Under the pieces are notes generated by a model, which ran no database searches, had not been told where the DNA came from, and saw only the letters and a program-made list of their open reading frames with translations. From assembly GCA_023525715.1 (NCBI GenBank), contig CM042011.1, positions 60,399,354 through 60,463,353 on the forward strand: a stretch of 64,000 nucleotides of DNA, written 5' to 3'. Every line of letters begins with the position of its first letter. Positions within the stretch are counted from its first letter, which is position 1. This DNA comes from Cichorium intybus (taxonomy: Eukaryota > Streptophyta > Magnoliopsida > Asterales > Asteraceae). The translations under genes were made by a program, and so were the position numbers. Of this stretch, positions 1-11,696 are shown in pieces.

Positions 1-1
1 G

Positions 2-3000
2 TCCTTTATGGCTTGCAAACCGCCCAAATACCATGGCAGTTTTGAGCCAAAAGTGACGATGCGATGGGTCCGAGAAATTGAACAAGTGATGCAAGCAAGT
101 AAATGTGGAGAAAAAGATCAAGTCAACTACGCCTCCCGGCAGTTGAAAGACGATGCTCTAGTGTGGTGGAACACCAAATACGATAGCTTGGGAAAAGATG
201 TGGTTTATGGCTGGTCGTGGGCAGAGTTTGTCTCGTGTCTCAAAGATAAATTCTGTCCCACACGAGATTTGGAGAAAATGAATGAAGATTTCTTAACAAT
301 AAAGAAAGGAGATATGACGGTGGATGAGTATACGAAGAAGTTTTGCGACATGTTACCTTTTGTGGGGGAATCCTACCCTACTGAGCGGTCCCGAATTAAT
401 CGCTATGTCTGATGTTTGCCATGGAATTATGAATTAGAAGTGAAGAAAGCCGAAACACTAGATGGGGCGATCAATGCTGCCCGAACGGTGGAAGATGTTG
501 GAAAAAGAAGGAAGGAAGAAGGACCTGGTTTTGGTGACAAAAGGAAGACAGTTAGTAGTATCAGTGGGAACATAAAGAAGAAAGGGAAAATGAGTACAAG
601 TCAGAGCCGACAGGGAAGTGTGAAAAAGTGCGAGAAATGTGGAAAAGAACACGGTGGCGAGTGCCGAGCGGGATCAAATGCCTGCTTTAATTGTGGCGGA
701 TTCGGTCACAAAGCGAAAGATTGTAAAGCCAAGAAAGCCAGCGAAGTGGAGTGCTTCTCATGCCATCAGATGGGACACTACAGTTTCAACTGCCCAAATA
801 AGGGAGGAGAAACCATGGTGTCAACAGCCCAAAAGAAGACCGAACCTCAGAAAGTGAAGACCAGAGCTTTCCAGATCACCAGGGAAGAAGCAAGGGAGAC
901 GCACGATGTGGTCTCAGGTATACTACTGATCAATTCGACACCTGCATACGTGTTGTTTGATTCCGGGTCTACATATTCATTTGTGTCCCATGGGTTTGGA
1001 GCTAGATTAAAAGTCCCATTAGAATTGTTAGATCTAGTTTTTGAGGTAGAAGTGGCTGACGGGAAATTTGTGGAAGTTCAGCATATGTACCGAGACTATG
1101 AACTTGACATCAACGGCAAGAAGTTTCGACTTAATCTCCTTCCTATTGGAATTAAGTCCTTTGATGTAATAATTGGGATGGATTGGCTTGGTGCAAATGA
1201 TGCGAAGATAGCTTGTGGACAGAAGAGGGTGTCTGTTAAAACCCTAGGAGCCAAGGTGTACGTATATGGGGAAAGAAGAACGCACGTGCCAAGTATCATC
1301 AGTGTAGCTAAAGCTCGAAGATGTATCAGGAAAGGATGTGTATCTTTCCTGGCCTATGTATTGACTGAAGACAAAGTGAAACAGACATACAAAGACATAG
1401 AAGTGGTAAAAGAGTTCCCAGAAGTTTTTCCAGATGAATTACCAGGCTTGCCACCAGAAAGGCAGGTTGAATTCAGAATATATCTTGTTCCAGGAGCTTC
1501 CCCAATAGCACGAGCACCGTACAGACTAGCACCAACAGAGATGAGGGAATTAATGTCCCAGTTGCAGGAGTTACTAGATAAAGGCTTTATCAGGCCTAGT
1601 TCTTCTCCGTGGGGTGCTCCAGTTCTGTTTGTGAAGAAGAAGGATGGATCAATGCGGATGTGCATTGATTATAGAGAATTGAACAAGATTACCATAAAGA
1701 ACCGTTACCCGTTGCCCAGAATAGACGATTTATTTGACCAGTTGCAAGGAGCAGATTATTTCTCAAAAATTGATTTGAGATTTGGGTATCATCAAGTTAG
1801 GGTAAAAGAAAGTGATGTAGAGAAGACAGCGTTTCGTACACGATACGGGCATTATGAGTTTTTAGTGATGCCATTCGGTCTTACAAATGCATCAGCGATC
1901 TTTATGGACTTAATGAATCGGGTCTGTAAACCATTCTTAGACCGGTTTGTTATAGTGTTCATTGATGACATTTTGATTTACTCGAAGAATAAAGAAGAGC
2001 ATGCGAGCCATCTGCGGTTAGTACTTGAGACTTTGAAGCGGGAACAGGTATATCCAAAGTTTTCCAAGTGCGAGTTCTGGATGAGAGAAGTGCAGTTCCT
2101 TGGACACGTTGTTTCTATCCAAGGTATAAAAGTTGATCCAGCGAAAGTTGAAGCAGTGATGAAATGGGAGCCACCTAAGACGCCAACAGAAGTTAGAAGT
2201 TTTCTTGGTCTTGCCGGGTACTACAGGAGATTTATTCAAGATTTCTCCCGTATAGCAGTGCCACTTACACGACTAACTAGGAAGGAAGAAAAATTTAGTT
2301 GGCAAGAAGAACAAGAAAGAGCTTTCGCTACATTGAAAGAGAAGTTGTGTAACGCTCCTGTCCTTACATTGCCAGATGGGACGGAAGACTTTGAAGTGTA
2401 TAGCGATGCCTCGCATCGGGGGCTTGGCTGTGTGTTGATGCAAAGAGGGAAGGTTATAGCATATGCTTCCAGACAGTTGAAAGACCCATAGAAAAAGTAC
2501 ACAACTCACGATTTAGAACTTGCAGCGATCGTATTTGCCCTGAAGATTTGGAGACATTACTTGTATGGTACAAAGTGCAAGCTGTTCACCGATCACAAGA
2601 GTTTGCAGTATGTGTTCACTCAAAAAGAGTTGAACATGAGACAGAGCAGATGGCTAGAACTGATCAGTGATTATGATTGCGAAATTGTGTATCATCCGGG
2701 TAAAGCGAATGTAGTAGCGGATGCACTGAGTAGAAAAGTTCCTGAGAAAAGAACCAAGGCAAGATCAATGCGAATAGAACTAGTGTCCAGCATTATAGAA
2801 CAGATTAAAGCAGCTCAGCAAAAAGTTGAAGAAAGTGGAGACTTAAAAGATGAAAAGCTAGGAAAAGAAACCCAGTTTGAGACCAATAGTCAAGGCTTGA
2901 AGACCTTCAGAAATCGCATATGGGTACCGAAGACAGGAGGATTGAGAAAGTTGATTTTAGAAGAATCGCATAAGTCAAAGTATTCCATACACCCAGGGAG

Positions 3001-4246
3001 TACCAAGACTTATCAACATCTGAAAAGACAGTATTGGTGGCCTGGAATGAAGAAAAGAATAGCTAAGTACATCTCCAAGTGTGTCGTTTGTGCACAAGTT
3101 AAGGCGGAACATCAGGTCCTGCATGGGGATGCTCAGTCATTACACATTCCAGCCGGAAAGTGGGATGATGTAACCATGGACTTGATTGTCGGGTTACCGA
3201 GAACAAGAAGAGGTCATGATAGTATATGGGTCATAGTGGACCGGTTGACCAAGAGTGTACTGTTTCTAGCCATAAAAGAAACTACTCCAATGGAGCAGTT
3301 AGCCCAGTTGTATACAGATGAAGTGTTAAGAAGATATGGTGCACCGTTGTCTATCGTGTCAGACAGAGACCCCAGATTCACCTCTAACTTTTGGAATGCT
3401 TTACAAGAGAAAATGGGGACAAGAATCCAGCTAAGTACAACGTATCATCCACAAACGGATGGTCAGAGTGAACGAACGATCCAGACATTAGAAGATATGC
3501 TACGGTCATGCGTAATGGAATTTGGAGGTAGTTGGGATGAACACCTGCCATTAGTGGAGTTTGCATACAACAACAACTACCATTCTAGCATTAAAATGCC
3601 ACCCTTTGAGGCATTGTATGGTAGAAAGTGTAGAACTCCTTTATGCTGGTTAGAAGCGGGTGAGACTAAGCTTACAGGGCCAGAGATTGTTAGAGTAACT
3701 AATGAGAAGATTGGGGTAATTCAAGCCAACATGAAAGCCGCACAAGATCGACAGAGGAGTTACTCAAATCTAAAGAAGAGACCATATGACTTGCAAGAAG
3801 GAGATTTGGTGATGATAAAAGTGTCGCCATGGAAAGGAGTGGTCAGATTTTGCAAGAGAGGAAAGTTGAGTCCAAGGTACATTGGACCTTTTAGAATCCT
3901 GAAGAGAGTTGGGTTACAAGCATTCAAGCTAGAGTTACCACCCGAACTTAGTGGAATACACGATACCTTTCATGTATGCTACTTAAAGAAGTACTTTGGT
4001 AAAGAAGAGCTAGTAATACCGTACACGGATTTGAGAGTAGAAACGCCTAGCAAAATGATTGAAGAACCTGAAGCGATTTTAGAAATGCAGACCAAAAAGC
4101 TAAGGAATAAAGAGATTCACCTTGTACTAGTCAAGTGGAAGCATCCCTTAGGGTCAAACTTGACTTGGGAGACGTTAGAAGAAATGAGGAGAAGATACCC
4201 AAATTTCACGGATTACGAAAAGATTCCGAGGACGGAATCCGCTTAA
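2..4246 (+). pseudogene. Ty3/gypsy chromovirus gag-pol polyprotein, 5'-partial, two in-frame stops
   Basis: One reading frame runs from the window edge to the TAA at 4244-4246, broken only by TGA at 410-412 and TAG at 2489-2491. The N-terminal part of gag lies outside the window, so the ATG at 8 is internal. In order: gag capsid (1 to about 600), two CCHC zinc knuckles (683-724 and 752-793, spacing CX2CX4HX4C), aspartic protease with the DSG triad at about 959, reverse transcriptase with MCIDYRELNK near 1660 and the catalytic FIDD at 1958-1969, RNase H near 2399, and integrase. The integrase has an HHCC finger near 2970-3095 and D, D and E residues near 3179, 3361 and 3470. A chromodomain-like C-terminus (about 4050-4225) has the TWE and yP pattern usual in plant Tekay/Del chromoviruses. 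Protease-RT-RNaseH-IN order is Ty3 type. The two stops and the missing 5' end make it inactive as it stands. The lineage call is from motif memory. Confidence 0.95.
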
Positions 4247-4257
4247 GGAGGGGTGAC
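4245..4257 (+). promoter_or_regulatory. Polypurine tract of gypsy element 1
   Basis: The purine-rich run AAGGAGGGG overlaps the pol stop codon and lies immediately before the LTR start. This is the expected site of plus-strand DNA priming in reverse transcription. Confidence 0.75.
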
Positions 4258-6707
4258 TGTAAGAACCCGCGAAAAAGTCAAAAAGGGTAAAATCGTCTTT
4301 TGTCATATTGTACGACTATTGTGTGTAATAATATGTATTAATATAATGAGAAATAAAAGTTTATGAGAAATTTGGAGTTTTGACGCGTGAATAGTGAAAA
4401 ATGGCCAAAAAGGGCAAATTGGCCATTTGACATGAAAATGACCAAAAATGTTAAGAAAATGTCAAGTTGGAAGTTTATGAGACATTGTTGCAAGATTTTG
4501 GGTCTTAGGACCATTTTCGTAAAGAAAGTGAAAATTTAGGATCAAAGTGCAAAGTTTTTATAAGCAATAAATATATATATTAGATGATATTTATTCTCCC
4601 CATTATTGGAAGAACTCAGTAGAACATTTCAGAGCATACGAGAGAGAACAAGAGAGAGAGCAAGGAAGAAGAAGAGAACAAGGAATTGGCCAAGGGAATC
4701 AAGCAAAGGATTGGAATTAGTGATTCCAAAGGTAAGGTTTCCTTGTTTTAACCTAGTTTTTGGGTGTGTTCTTCATTTGGTTTCTTTGGATGAAATTGAA
4801 ACTGAAATTGCAGTTAGAAATCATGTGGGTTAAGTAACTAATGCTTCCAATAAGCTATTAGTTAAGAACTTAACTTAAAAACATGAAAGTAGAATGCTAT
4901 TCTTGAGAATTTTCAAGTTTAGCCAAGAACTTTAATTTCTGCAATTGAGTTATTGAAGTGTTTTTAATGGCTTAAAATGTGTTATTAGTCAAGTGTTTTA
5001 GTCCTAGAACAAACCCCAGGTGATTAAGACCTAAAATAAGAGCTTAAAGCCTCAAAACTGCATGCTACAGTGCCAAATCGCGACTGATCAGGAGCCTGCC
5101 CAGGCGCCAGGCGCAGTGTGCCCAGGACCAGGGCGGGGTGCGCCCAGGCGCAGTGCGCCTTCAGTCAGGGGCCAGACAGGGACCAAATATGTTAAAATTT
5201 TCAAATAACTTAAACGCTAGAAACCATAGCTAGACATATCCGATTGACCTGAAATTTTAGCCATAACCCTATAATGGTATAAGAACATGTCGGGAATGGT
5301 CAAATCCGTAATTCGACCTTGCAGAAAAGTTACTGTAGCGGCAGAGGCTAAAATCACTATTCATGCCCATGATTTTTAGAATTTGAGCTAGACTTGTCCA
5401 ATGAACTCCAAACTTGAAACACAAGTCTAATATGGGATAAGATTTTATGGAAAAGAGTCGGAACTGAAATACGACCCCTCGGGGGTACTGTAGCAATATA
5501 CGCGTATTTCGGAGAAACCGTAAAATGAGTTTATTAATGGTTATATATTTGTTATAACCTAAAGTTGAGACGTATGAGACCTTAGCACTGTAGAGTCAGT
5601 TATAGTATGTATTTATTGAGTATTTATATATATAATACATGTATAGGTGGTGCTTCAAACGTGGTTGAGCACGGAAAGGGGAAAGGAATACGAGAAGCGT
5701 AGAGACTTGTAGCAACGTCAAGGTGAGTTTTATGAGGATTTTCTAGTACATAGCAAAATGTTATTTTCAGAAAAGTAAGAATTCCAAATGTTTATAAATA
5801 CTAAGTTTGGAAAATAGTATTAAAAGAAGCTCTATATGAGGGCTTAGTATTTTTAAGCAGATTTTTAAAATATGGTTTGCAAAGTATTTTGAAAGAAGTT
5901 CCTTATGGGAACTAAGATGTCAAAAGTAGCTTTGATAATATTTTTGATAAAGAGTTACAAAGTTTATGAGTTTTAGTTTATTACAAATTGTGTCCCATTT
6001 TGACCAATTTGAGATGAAATGAAGTAAGAATTAAAGAAGTATGAGCCAGTTGTCCGGACTAGGATCACCCACATAATTGGGAGATCAGAAGACACTACTG
6101 GGATGGTACCTCCCGTCGCGAAGTAGTTGTCTAGCTTAGTATACCCTTGTGCTTGAATTCGTTCCAAGTCACAAAGGGGAGACAGAATGAGCAAACAGAG
6201 TGGGCAGATCTGTTCTGTCTCGCGAGGGGAGCTAGTTGAATGAATTAATTAACTTAATTTATAAGTTTCAGTTGGTCACGAGAAAAGGAGAAAGAAAAGC
6301 AGTTTTAAGAAAGAAAGTCTTTTTAAAGTTTGAAAGTAAAGAAGAGAAAGTTATTTTGAGATTTATGAAATAATCAGTTTTTAGCAATGTACTTTTAATA
6401 TTTCAAGTTTTGAATAGAAAAGTGTTGGGTCTAAACCCATATTACTCACGAGACTTTATGTCTCACGTATATTATGTTTTTGAAATGCTATGTACTTAGG
6501 TGAAAGGAGCGAAGGTTGCAGTCGGGACCAGTTAATGTGCTGTAAGTTTAAATTATGGTTATCTGTATTGAGTCTGTAATACCCCTCGAGTTTAAGTTTG
6601 TAAAATAAAACAAAAATTTAAGTGGCTATTTTATAGTCACGAGTTGTAAAATATGTTTGAGAACTATATTTGTAATTTAAATATGGTACAAGAAAAGGGG
6701 TGTTACA
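4258..6707 (+). mobile_element. 3' LTR of Ty3/gypsy element 1 (about 2.45 kb)
   Basis: It starts TGTAAGAACCC directly after the polypurine tract and ends GGGGTGTTACA, giving TG...CA termini. It is long, as in many plant chromoviruses. It contains small ORFs with no recognisable product. A GC-rich block at about 5090-5170 and the string CGACCCCTCGGGGG at about 5475 both recur in the LTR of element 2 (12550-12640 and 12757), so the two families are related in their left halves and differ on the right. The 5' LTR is outside the window, so LTR divergence and age cannot be read here. Confidence 0.85.
5080..5170 (+). repeat. GC-rich CAGGCGC/GTGCGCC short repeats in LTR 1
   Basis: Several copies of a CCCAGGCGCAGTGCGCC-like motif lie in an otherwise AT-rich LTR. 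The same block occurs in the element 2 LTR at 12540-12645. The cores are partly self-complementary (GGCGC/GCGCC) and could form small hairpins in the transcript. Confidence 0.7.
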
Positions 6708-7034
6708 ATAAAATTCATAAAAAGTTAGTAAACGGAAAGTTTATTAACTAGGCATTGTTTATAATGATATTGTATTGAACTCTATTGTATTAGAGTCAAT
6801 TGGAATGATTATTAACCTATTATCATTTGGTATATAAATGAATAAATAGGTATGGGACAAAATGGTTGTGGTGCACGCAAAGGCAAGAAACAACCGGAAT
6901 GTAAATGCAGCTAGCATCCATGTGAGTAATCTCACTGATATCATATATGATATATGATGATTGAACTGTTACAGGTTGAAACGGCTTCGAGGGACGAAAA
7001 TGGCAAGTGTAAAAATATATGTAAAAGACAATAT

Positions 7035-7425
7035 AGACAAGCCGTGAGTCATTGCGATGACAAGAACGGAGCTGTGAGTCAATACATATATAAATACACT
7101 ATGATACGACAATACCAGATAAGCCGTGAGTCTGATAATGACAAGAACGGAGCTGTGAGTCAACAATAATGACATGACAATACCAGATAAGCCGTGAGTC
7201 TGATAAAGACAAGAACGGAGCTGTGAGTCAGTCAATATTAATGGTGCGACAATACCAGATAAGCCGTGAGTCTATAATAGACAAGAACGGAGCTGTGAGT
7301 CAAACCTATATAGACAAGACCGGATAAGCCGTGAGTCATTGCGATGACAAGAACGGAGCCGTGAGTCTAGGCAACAGCGGGCTAACCCGTGAGCCAAGGC
7401 AACAGCGGGCTAACCGTGAGCCATA
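7035..7425 (+). repeat. Irregular tandem repeats in 5' LTR, GCCGTGAGTC/GGAGCTGTGAGTC units
   Basis: Five units each contain GCCGTGAGTC, a short spacer, GACAAGAACGGAGC and TGTGAGTC. Starts fall near 7041, 7123, 7191, 7263 and 7328, so spacing is 65-82 bases. Two shorter CAGCGGGCTAACC-GTGAGCC units follow. The same array is at 13130-13520 in the other LTR. Function unknown; such repeats often lie in the U3 part of LTRs. Confidence 0.85.
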
Positions 7426-7449
7426 TTTGATTTTGTATTGTATGATATT

Positions 7450-7650
7450 CTGGTGCGGCCTATACGGCTATGATTCTGGATGTTATATCCAACTGGTGCG
7501 GCCTATATGGCTATGATATTATTATATAGAGACAGTGCGGCCTTATGGCTACGATTTCGGGTTGCTGAACCTAAACTGGTGCGGCCTTCGGGCTATGATT
7601 CATACGCTGGAATTGTTTTGGTGCGGCTTGTATAGCCATGACAAATGATA
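7450..7650 (+). repeat. GGTGCGGCCT...GGCTATGAT short repeats in 5' LTR
   Basis: About five copies of a GTGCGGCCT-(3-5 bases)-GGCTATGATT motif lie 45-70 bases apart; each can pair GGCC with GGCT-like parts loosely. Also present near 13546-13745. Distinct from the repeat class just upstream. Confidence 0.75.
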
Positions 7651-8351
7651 TGACTTATATAGTCATGAAATATGGTACAGTCAAATATGACTAAGAAACA
7701 GGGGACATAATTGATAATTGAGAATTTGTAGGATATTCTCTTTTATATACCTATGGCCTTGATGGCAATCAGAATTGATATGATTGGTATGCAAATAACA
7801 GATTAGATGTAATAAAGTGATTTGATAATCACATGATATGACGTTCCAGCCGGTAAGACTATATAGTAGGATACGAAATCCTAGAATACATGATCAGCCG
7901 GTAAGGCTAGTAGTTTGGATCCGATATCCAGACAGATTTATACTGTTAGTCGGAAGCGACTATAAAATGGAATTTGATTTGAAAAGAATGATTAGAAAGA
8001 TACTTATCATATATAGTGATTTATATATGAATGAATTTCTAATGCTTGTTATTTGCAGATATGATTACTCACTGAGCTTTATAGCTCACGATATTTGTTA
8101 TTGTCCCTGCAGGTTAGCATGATACTGATAGGGGACAAGATAGAGTCCGTGACTTTGAAGTAGGACTCATAGATGCTGTCAGTAGCAGCCAGTCTTTAAA
8201 GGAGAATTGGTATTTTATCATCTCCTTGATACACTTGTACCCGTTTTTATTAAAATATACCCCTTTTGTAATGGTTTTATGTATTGAAACCTGTAATTTA
8301 AATGAAAAATTTTCAGGGGTGTTTTTGTTTTAAAAGCCGGGTGTTACAAGT

Positions 8352-8364
8352 TGGTATCAGAGCC
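8352..8364 (+). promoter_or_regulatory. Primer binding site of element 2, tRNA-Met type
   Basis: TGGTATCAGAGCC begins three bases after the 5' LTR end. It is complementary to the 3' end of initiator methionine tRNA, the usual primer for plant LTR retrotransposons. This fixes the element's polarity and the LTR boundary. Confidence 0.92.
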
Positions 8365-9819
8365 GTGGTTTAAGTGAACTAGGTGTCTATAGAGTAGATT
8401 CCTGGACTTAAACCCTGAGATAGTACACATGATGCATAGTTAGGTGTATATAGTTGTTATTATACATATATAACCTAACTGTTGCCGACTTCTGACATAT
8501 AAGAAGTATGAACTTCGAATCTTCTTGGGAGACATTTAGAGCGCGAAGCTCTCGGAAATGGACCAACCCTTTTTCAAGACTCCGTAGTACGAGGAGCAAA
8601 AGGGGACAAAAAGCAGAAAAATCCACATGACAAGCAGTAGTAGCTGTAGTGGTCAGAAAAAGAAATCGGTTGCTCACCTTGGTTGATATTCAAGGTGAAA
8701 GAACAGTAGTTGAGACTACAAGGAAAGCAAAAGATAGTAGTGGACTTCTCAGAAGAAGTTATCACGAATTAGGTCTAACCTTAAAGGGAGGAGAGCAGAA
8801 CGAAAAGATGGTGTGACATAAGAAGTGCAGGAAAAGCACTCAGAACATTTTAGAGTTGAAACTCTATCGTTGACATGCTGAAATTGCAGAAAATGGGGGC
8901 AAATTGCTCGAGTTTATTGTATGGGACGGAAGTGGTTCCAGCGTGGAACTATAGATCACTTCTTTATGAAATACTCACATGCTAAATGTGGAGTAACGGG
9001 TAATGAACCCAGGAAAGAAAGAAGAAATGAATGGTTAAAAAGAACCAGTGGTACCTTGAGCATTCCAGCGGATTGTGGAAGAAGATCGTGAGGAGACTGA
9101 TATGATCTCCGATGTAATTGTTCAAAATATAACTCGTGTATGTTATATTTGATCCATGAAGCTATGCTTGGGATCGATGGCTTGATGTCTTGTTGGAATA
9201 TTTCATCAACGATTTTAGATGAAATTTTGGAAGCAGCTATAGCAGATAGCAAGAATGTTCTAGATATTGAATGCCTGGAAGGTAGTTTGCCTAGGATTTA
9301 CGGGACCATTTTCCCTATAAATCTGAAGCCGATGACTACCAGTGGATTTGAAGCAATCGTGCGTATGATTTGGTTAGCAATGAATTATGCTACCATGAAT
9401 TGTAGAAATAAGAACAGTATGGTTCTTAAAACAGAAATGAAATGGATGGAAATCCATGGTAAATGACCGTTGTTGAGAATACCGGTTATTTTCTTTGCTT
9501 AAACTCGGAAAAGAGTTAGTAAAAGAATGATGTTGTAATTGGCATACGTGGTATTGGCCAAGTTAAATAAAGCAGTGATAGTAGTGTACTACTTTAAATA
9601 AATCCTCGGATGTTTCTTTTGAAAAGAACTTCCAAGATTTCTGCCTGATTGGCGAGAAAAGTTTATGATTACACTGATTTTGGGAGCCGTTTTTGGTATA
9701 CGGGCTCTGTATTGATTTGCATCTGTAGAGATGGCAGAGTTGGAAAATAACTAGAAGAAATTTTTGTATTAGGGTCTCTTATGACCGTATGTGTCATCGT
9801 ATGGAGCCTTATCTTATCT

Positions 9820-11000
9820 GAAAAGAAGAAGGACAAGTTGATGCATATGTGCATTGACGAATGAGAATCTGATATTCTCGAAACCAGATTGAAAGTGAGG
9901 TACGTTTGTACCAGACATTGGAGTTAATTCACTGAGTTAAGTGATTTGTAAAATTCTCCAAGTATGAAATTTGGCTAAAAGAAGTTTTATATTCTTTGAG
10001 CATGTTAATAAAGCCAGAGATGATAAAGTATATCCAGTGGAAAGGATACTGTGATAAAAAAGGAACCGCCTTGGAATTTGACTGAAATTAGTAGTAGTTT
10101 CCTTGGATTGGCGGGTTACTATGGGAGAGTTGTAGAAAACTGCTCCTTGATTGTTGTTTAGTTGACTAAGGTTGACTATAAAAGTATAAAGTTTGAGTGG
10201 TAGAAAGACCACAGGCATCTTGTAAAGGTTTGGAATAAACCTTGTGTGAAACTTTGCCATTGGCGTTGTTGCTAAGCGGAAAAATTAGATTATAGAAATG
10301 CATCCAGTTTTGACTGTATATGCATGATGTTGCAGTAGCAACTATGATTTTGGTATGAAGCTTTAGAAACACTATCTATATGGTGTAAAGCTTATTGTTT
10401 ATATGGATCATAAAAGTTGGAAGTACTTAAGTGATAAAAAAGAAGCTAGAGATGACATAATAAAGATAGATGGGTTACTTAGAGATTTCGGGTATGAAAT
10501 CCTGTACCATCTCAGAAAGGCGTATGTGATTATAGATGCCTTGAATTAGAAAGAGTATCTTTTGAAAGGATACAACCACATGCGTGAATGTGGCAAATTA
10601 ATTACCTGAGTTGATTCGGGTAGCACAGAAAGATGTGTGCAAGTCTGAAAATGTGAAAAATGAATAAATGATTGGATAGTAGAAGAAGTTTGTTGGAATA
10701 TCACAATGATTTAAACCCTTGGTGGTTGTGAATGTGGATTCCAAAGCAAATGGAAACATGAAAATCATCTTGAAAAGATGTATTTTGCATTAGATATGCA
10801 GTATACCTGGAGCAATACCAGACTGGGTAGGTCGATAAAACCTATGTGTTGGTGGCCGGGATAGAAGAAAGATATTGAAAGATACATGAAAAGTAGTTGA
10901 CTTGTATGCAAAGTAAAGTCAAACCGTTAGAAGCATGCGAATAAATTTTCCCGTGGTTGGCCCCAGAGAAGAAATGGGACAACATTGTTATAGACTTTGC
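9820..11000 (+). pseudogene. Ty3/gypsy pol remnant (RT, RNase H, integrase finger)
   Basis: Weak but ordered similarity to the pol of element 1: the KKxD...CID motif of RT near 9827, GLAGYYG near 10110, the HKS...YLSDKKE segment near 10405, the YH segment near 10510 and WWPG near 10850. Frames change repeatedly and stops are frequent. There is no catalytic YVDD/FIDD that I could find. It cannot encode an enzyme. Confidence 0.6.
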
Positions 11001-11680
11001 AATAAAGTCTCTGCAAGTACCGTGAATTGATGAACAAAATGATCTGATGATTCAGACTTTAGAAGATGTGCTTGAATATTGCACAGAAGACCCTAGTAGA
11101 AGATGAGAAAATCTTCTGTCTCTGATAAATTTGCAAGAAATAGCAGCTTACATGCTAATAGTTTGATGACTTACATGAAGAATGGTATGGAATACCGTGA
11201 TATTCTCTGATTTATTGGAATGAAGGTGTGATAAAGCCGTTGGCTAGACCCTAGATTCTTGCACAAACTGAAGAAAAGACTTGATGGGTACGAACGACAT
11301 TGAAAAATGGTTAAGAAATTGCAAAGCGGTATGCGAATCGCCGAATATGAGCCTTTAAAATTCCAAGTAAAGGAATATGGTAATACGGAAAGAAATCCTT
11401 TGGAAAGGTTAAAAATCTGTTTTGGACGACAAGAAAGGAATTATGTAGTAATAATTTCCAATAAATTCCTTATGATGAGATGAGGAAAGATAAGTAGATA
11501 AGGTACCCAGGACAACCGGAGGATTGATGTAAACTGTGATGTAATCACAAGATAAGAAGACTAGTATGGTTAAGTGCTTAGGCAATACCATATAGATTTC
11601 GAGATGATGCGGAAGACCGAAAGCTAAACGAGGGAGAGATACCCTCAACTCCTTGTATGATTTCGGGGACGAAATCTTTT

Positions 11681-11696
11681 GAAGGAGGGGAGAATT
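11681..11696 (+). promoter_or_regulatory. Polypurine tract of element 2
   Basis: GAAGGAGGGGAGAA lies directly before the 3' LTR start. It is preceded by TTTCGGGGACGAAATCTTTT, a string familiar just before the polypurine tract of plant Ty3/gypsy elements. Confidence 0.85.

Larger units (their letters stand above)
6708..8348 (+). mobile_element. 5' LTR of element 2, left part missing
   Basis: From 6709 this sequence matches 12804-14444 almost base for base, with about ten substitutions and one small indel cluster noticed by eye. It ends GCCGGGTGTTACA just before a primer binding site, so it is the 5' LTR of the element at 8349-14444. Its first roughly 1.1 kb (equivalent to 11697-12803) is replaced by the end of LTR 1. 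The simplest explanation is that element 1 inserted into this LTR, with the missing left part beyond the window start. The first five bases after LTR 1 (ATAAA) differ by one base from the uninterrupted copy (GTAAA). Confidence 0.85.
8349..11696 (+). mobile_element. Internal region of element 2, non-coding or heavily decayed gag-pol
   Basis: 3.35 kb between two LTRs with no ORF longer than about 110 codons. Traces of pol can be read in shifting frames: KKKDKLMHMCID-like text near 9827-9860 (RT), FLGLAGYYG-like text near 10097-10130 (end of RT), a DHKSWKYLSDKKE-like RNase H stretch near 10400-10550, and WWPG plus a finger-like stretch near 10850-10960 (integrase). The order is Ty3/gypsy. The 8560-9500 part is not recognisable to me, though a gag origin is expected. 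It is striking that these remnants are so poor when the flanking LTRs are nearly identical, which suggests movement with proteins from another element. Confidence 0.8.

Noticed and set aside
8..412. ATG at 8 as a true start of a small gag protein
   Set aside because: The frame is open to the window edge and the capsid text is already under way, so this Met is internal. The frame continues past the stop at 410.
1096..2509. Minus-strand ORFs opposite gypsy pol
   Set aside because: They are antisense shadows of a clear plus-strand polyprotein, with no domain of their own.
7035..7425. CRISPR-like array
   Set aside because: Spacing and units are irregular, the spacers are also similar to each other, and the array lies inside a plant LTR.
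6759..8122. 61-94 codon ORFs repeated in both LTRs (for example 7838-8122 and 13934-14218)
   Set aside because: They recur only because the LTR is duplicated, lack any motif, and overlap tandem repeats. Not supported as genes.
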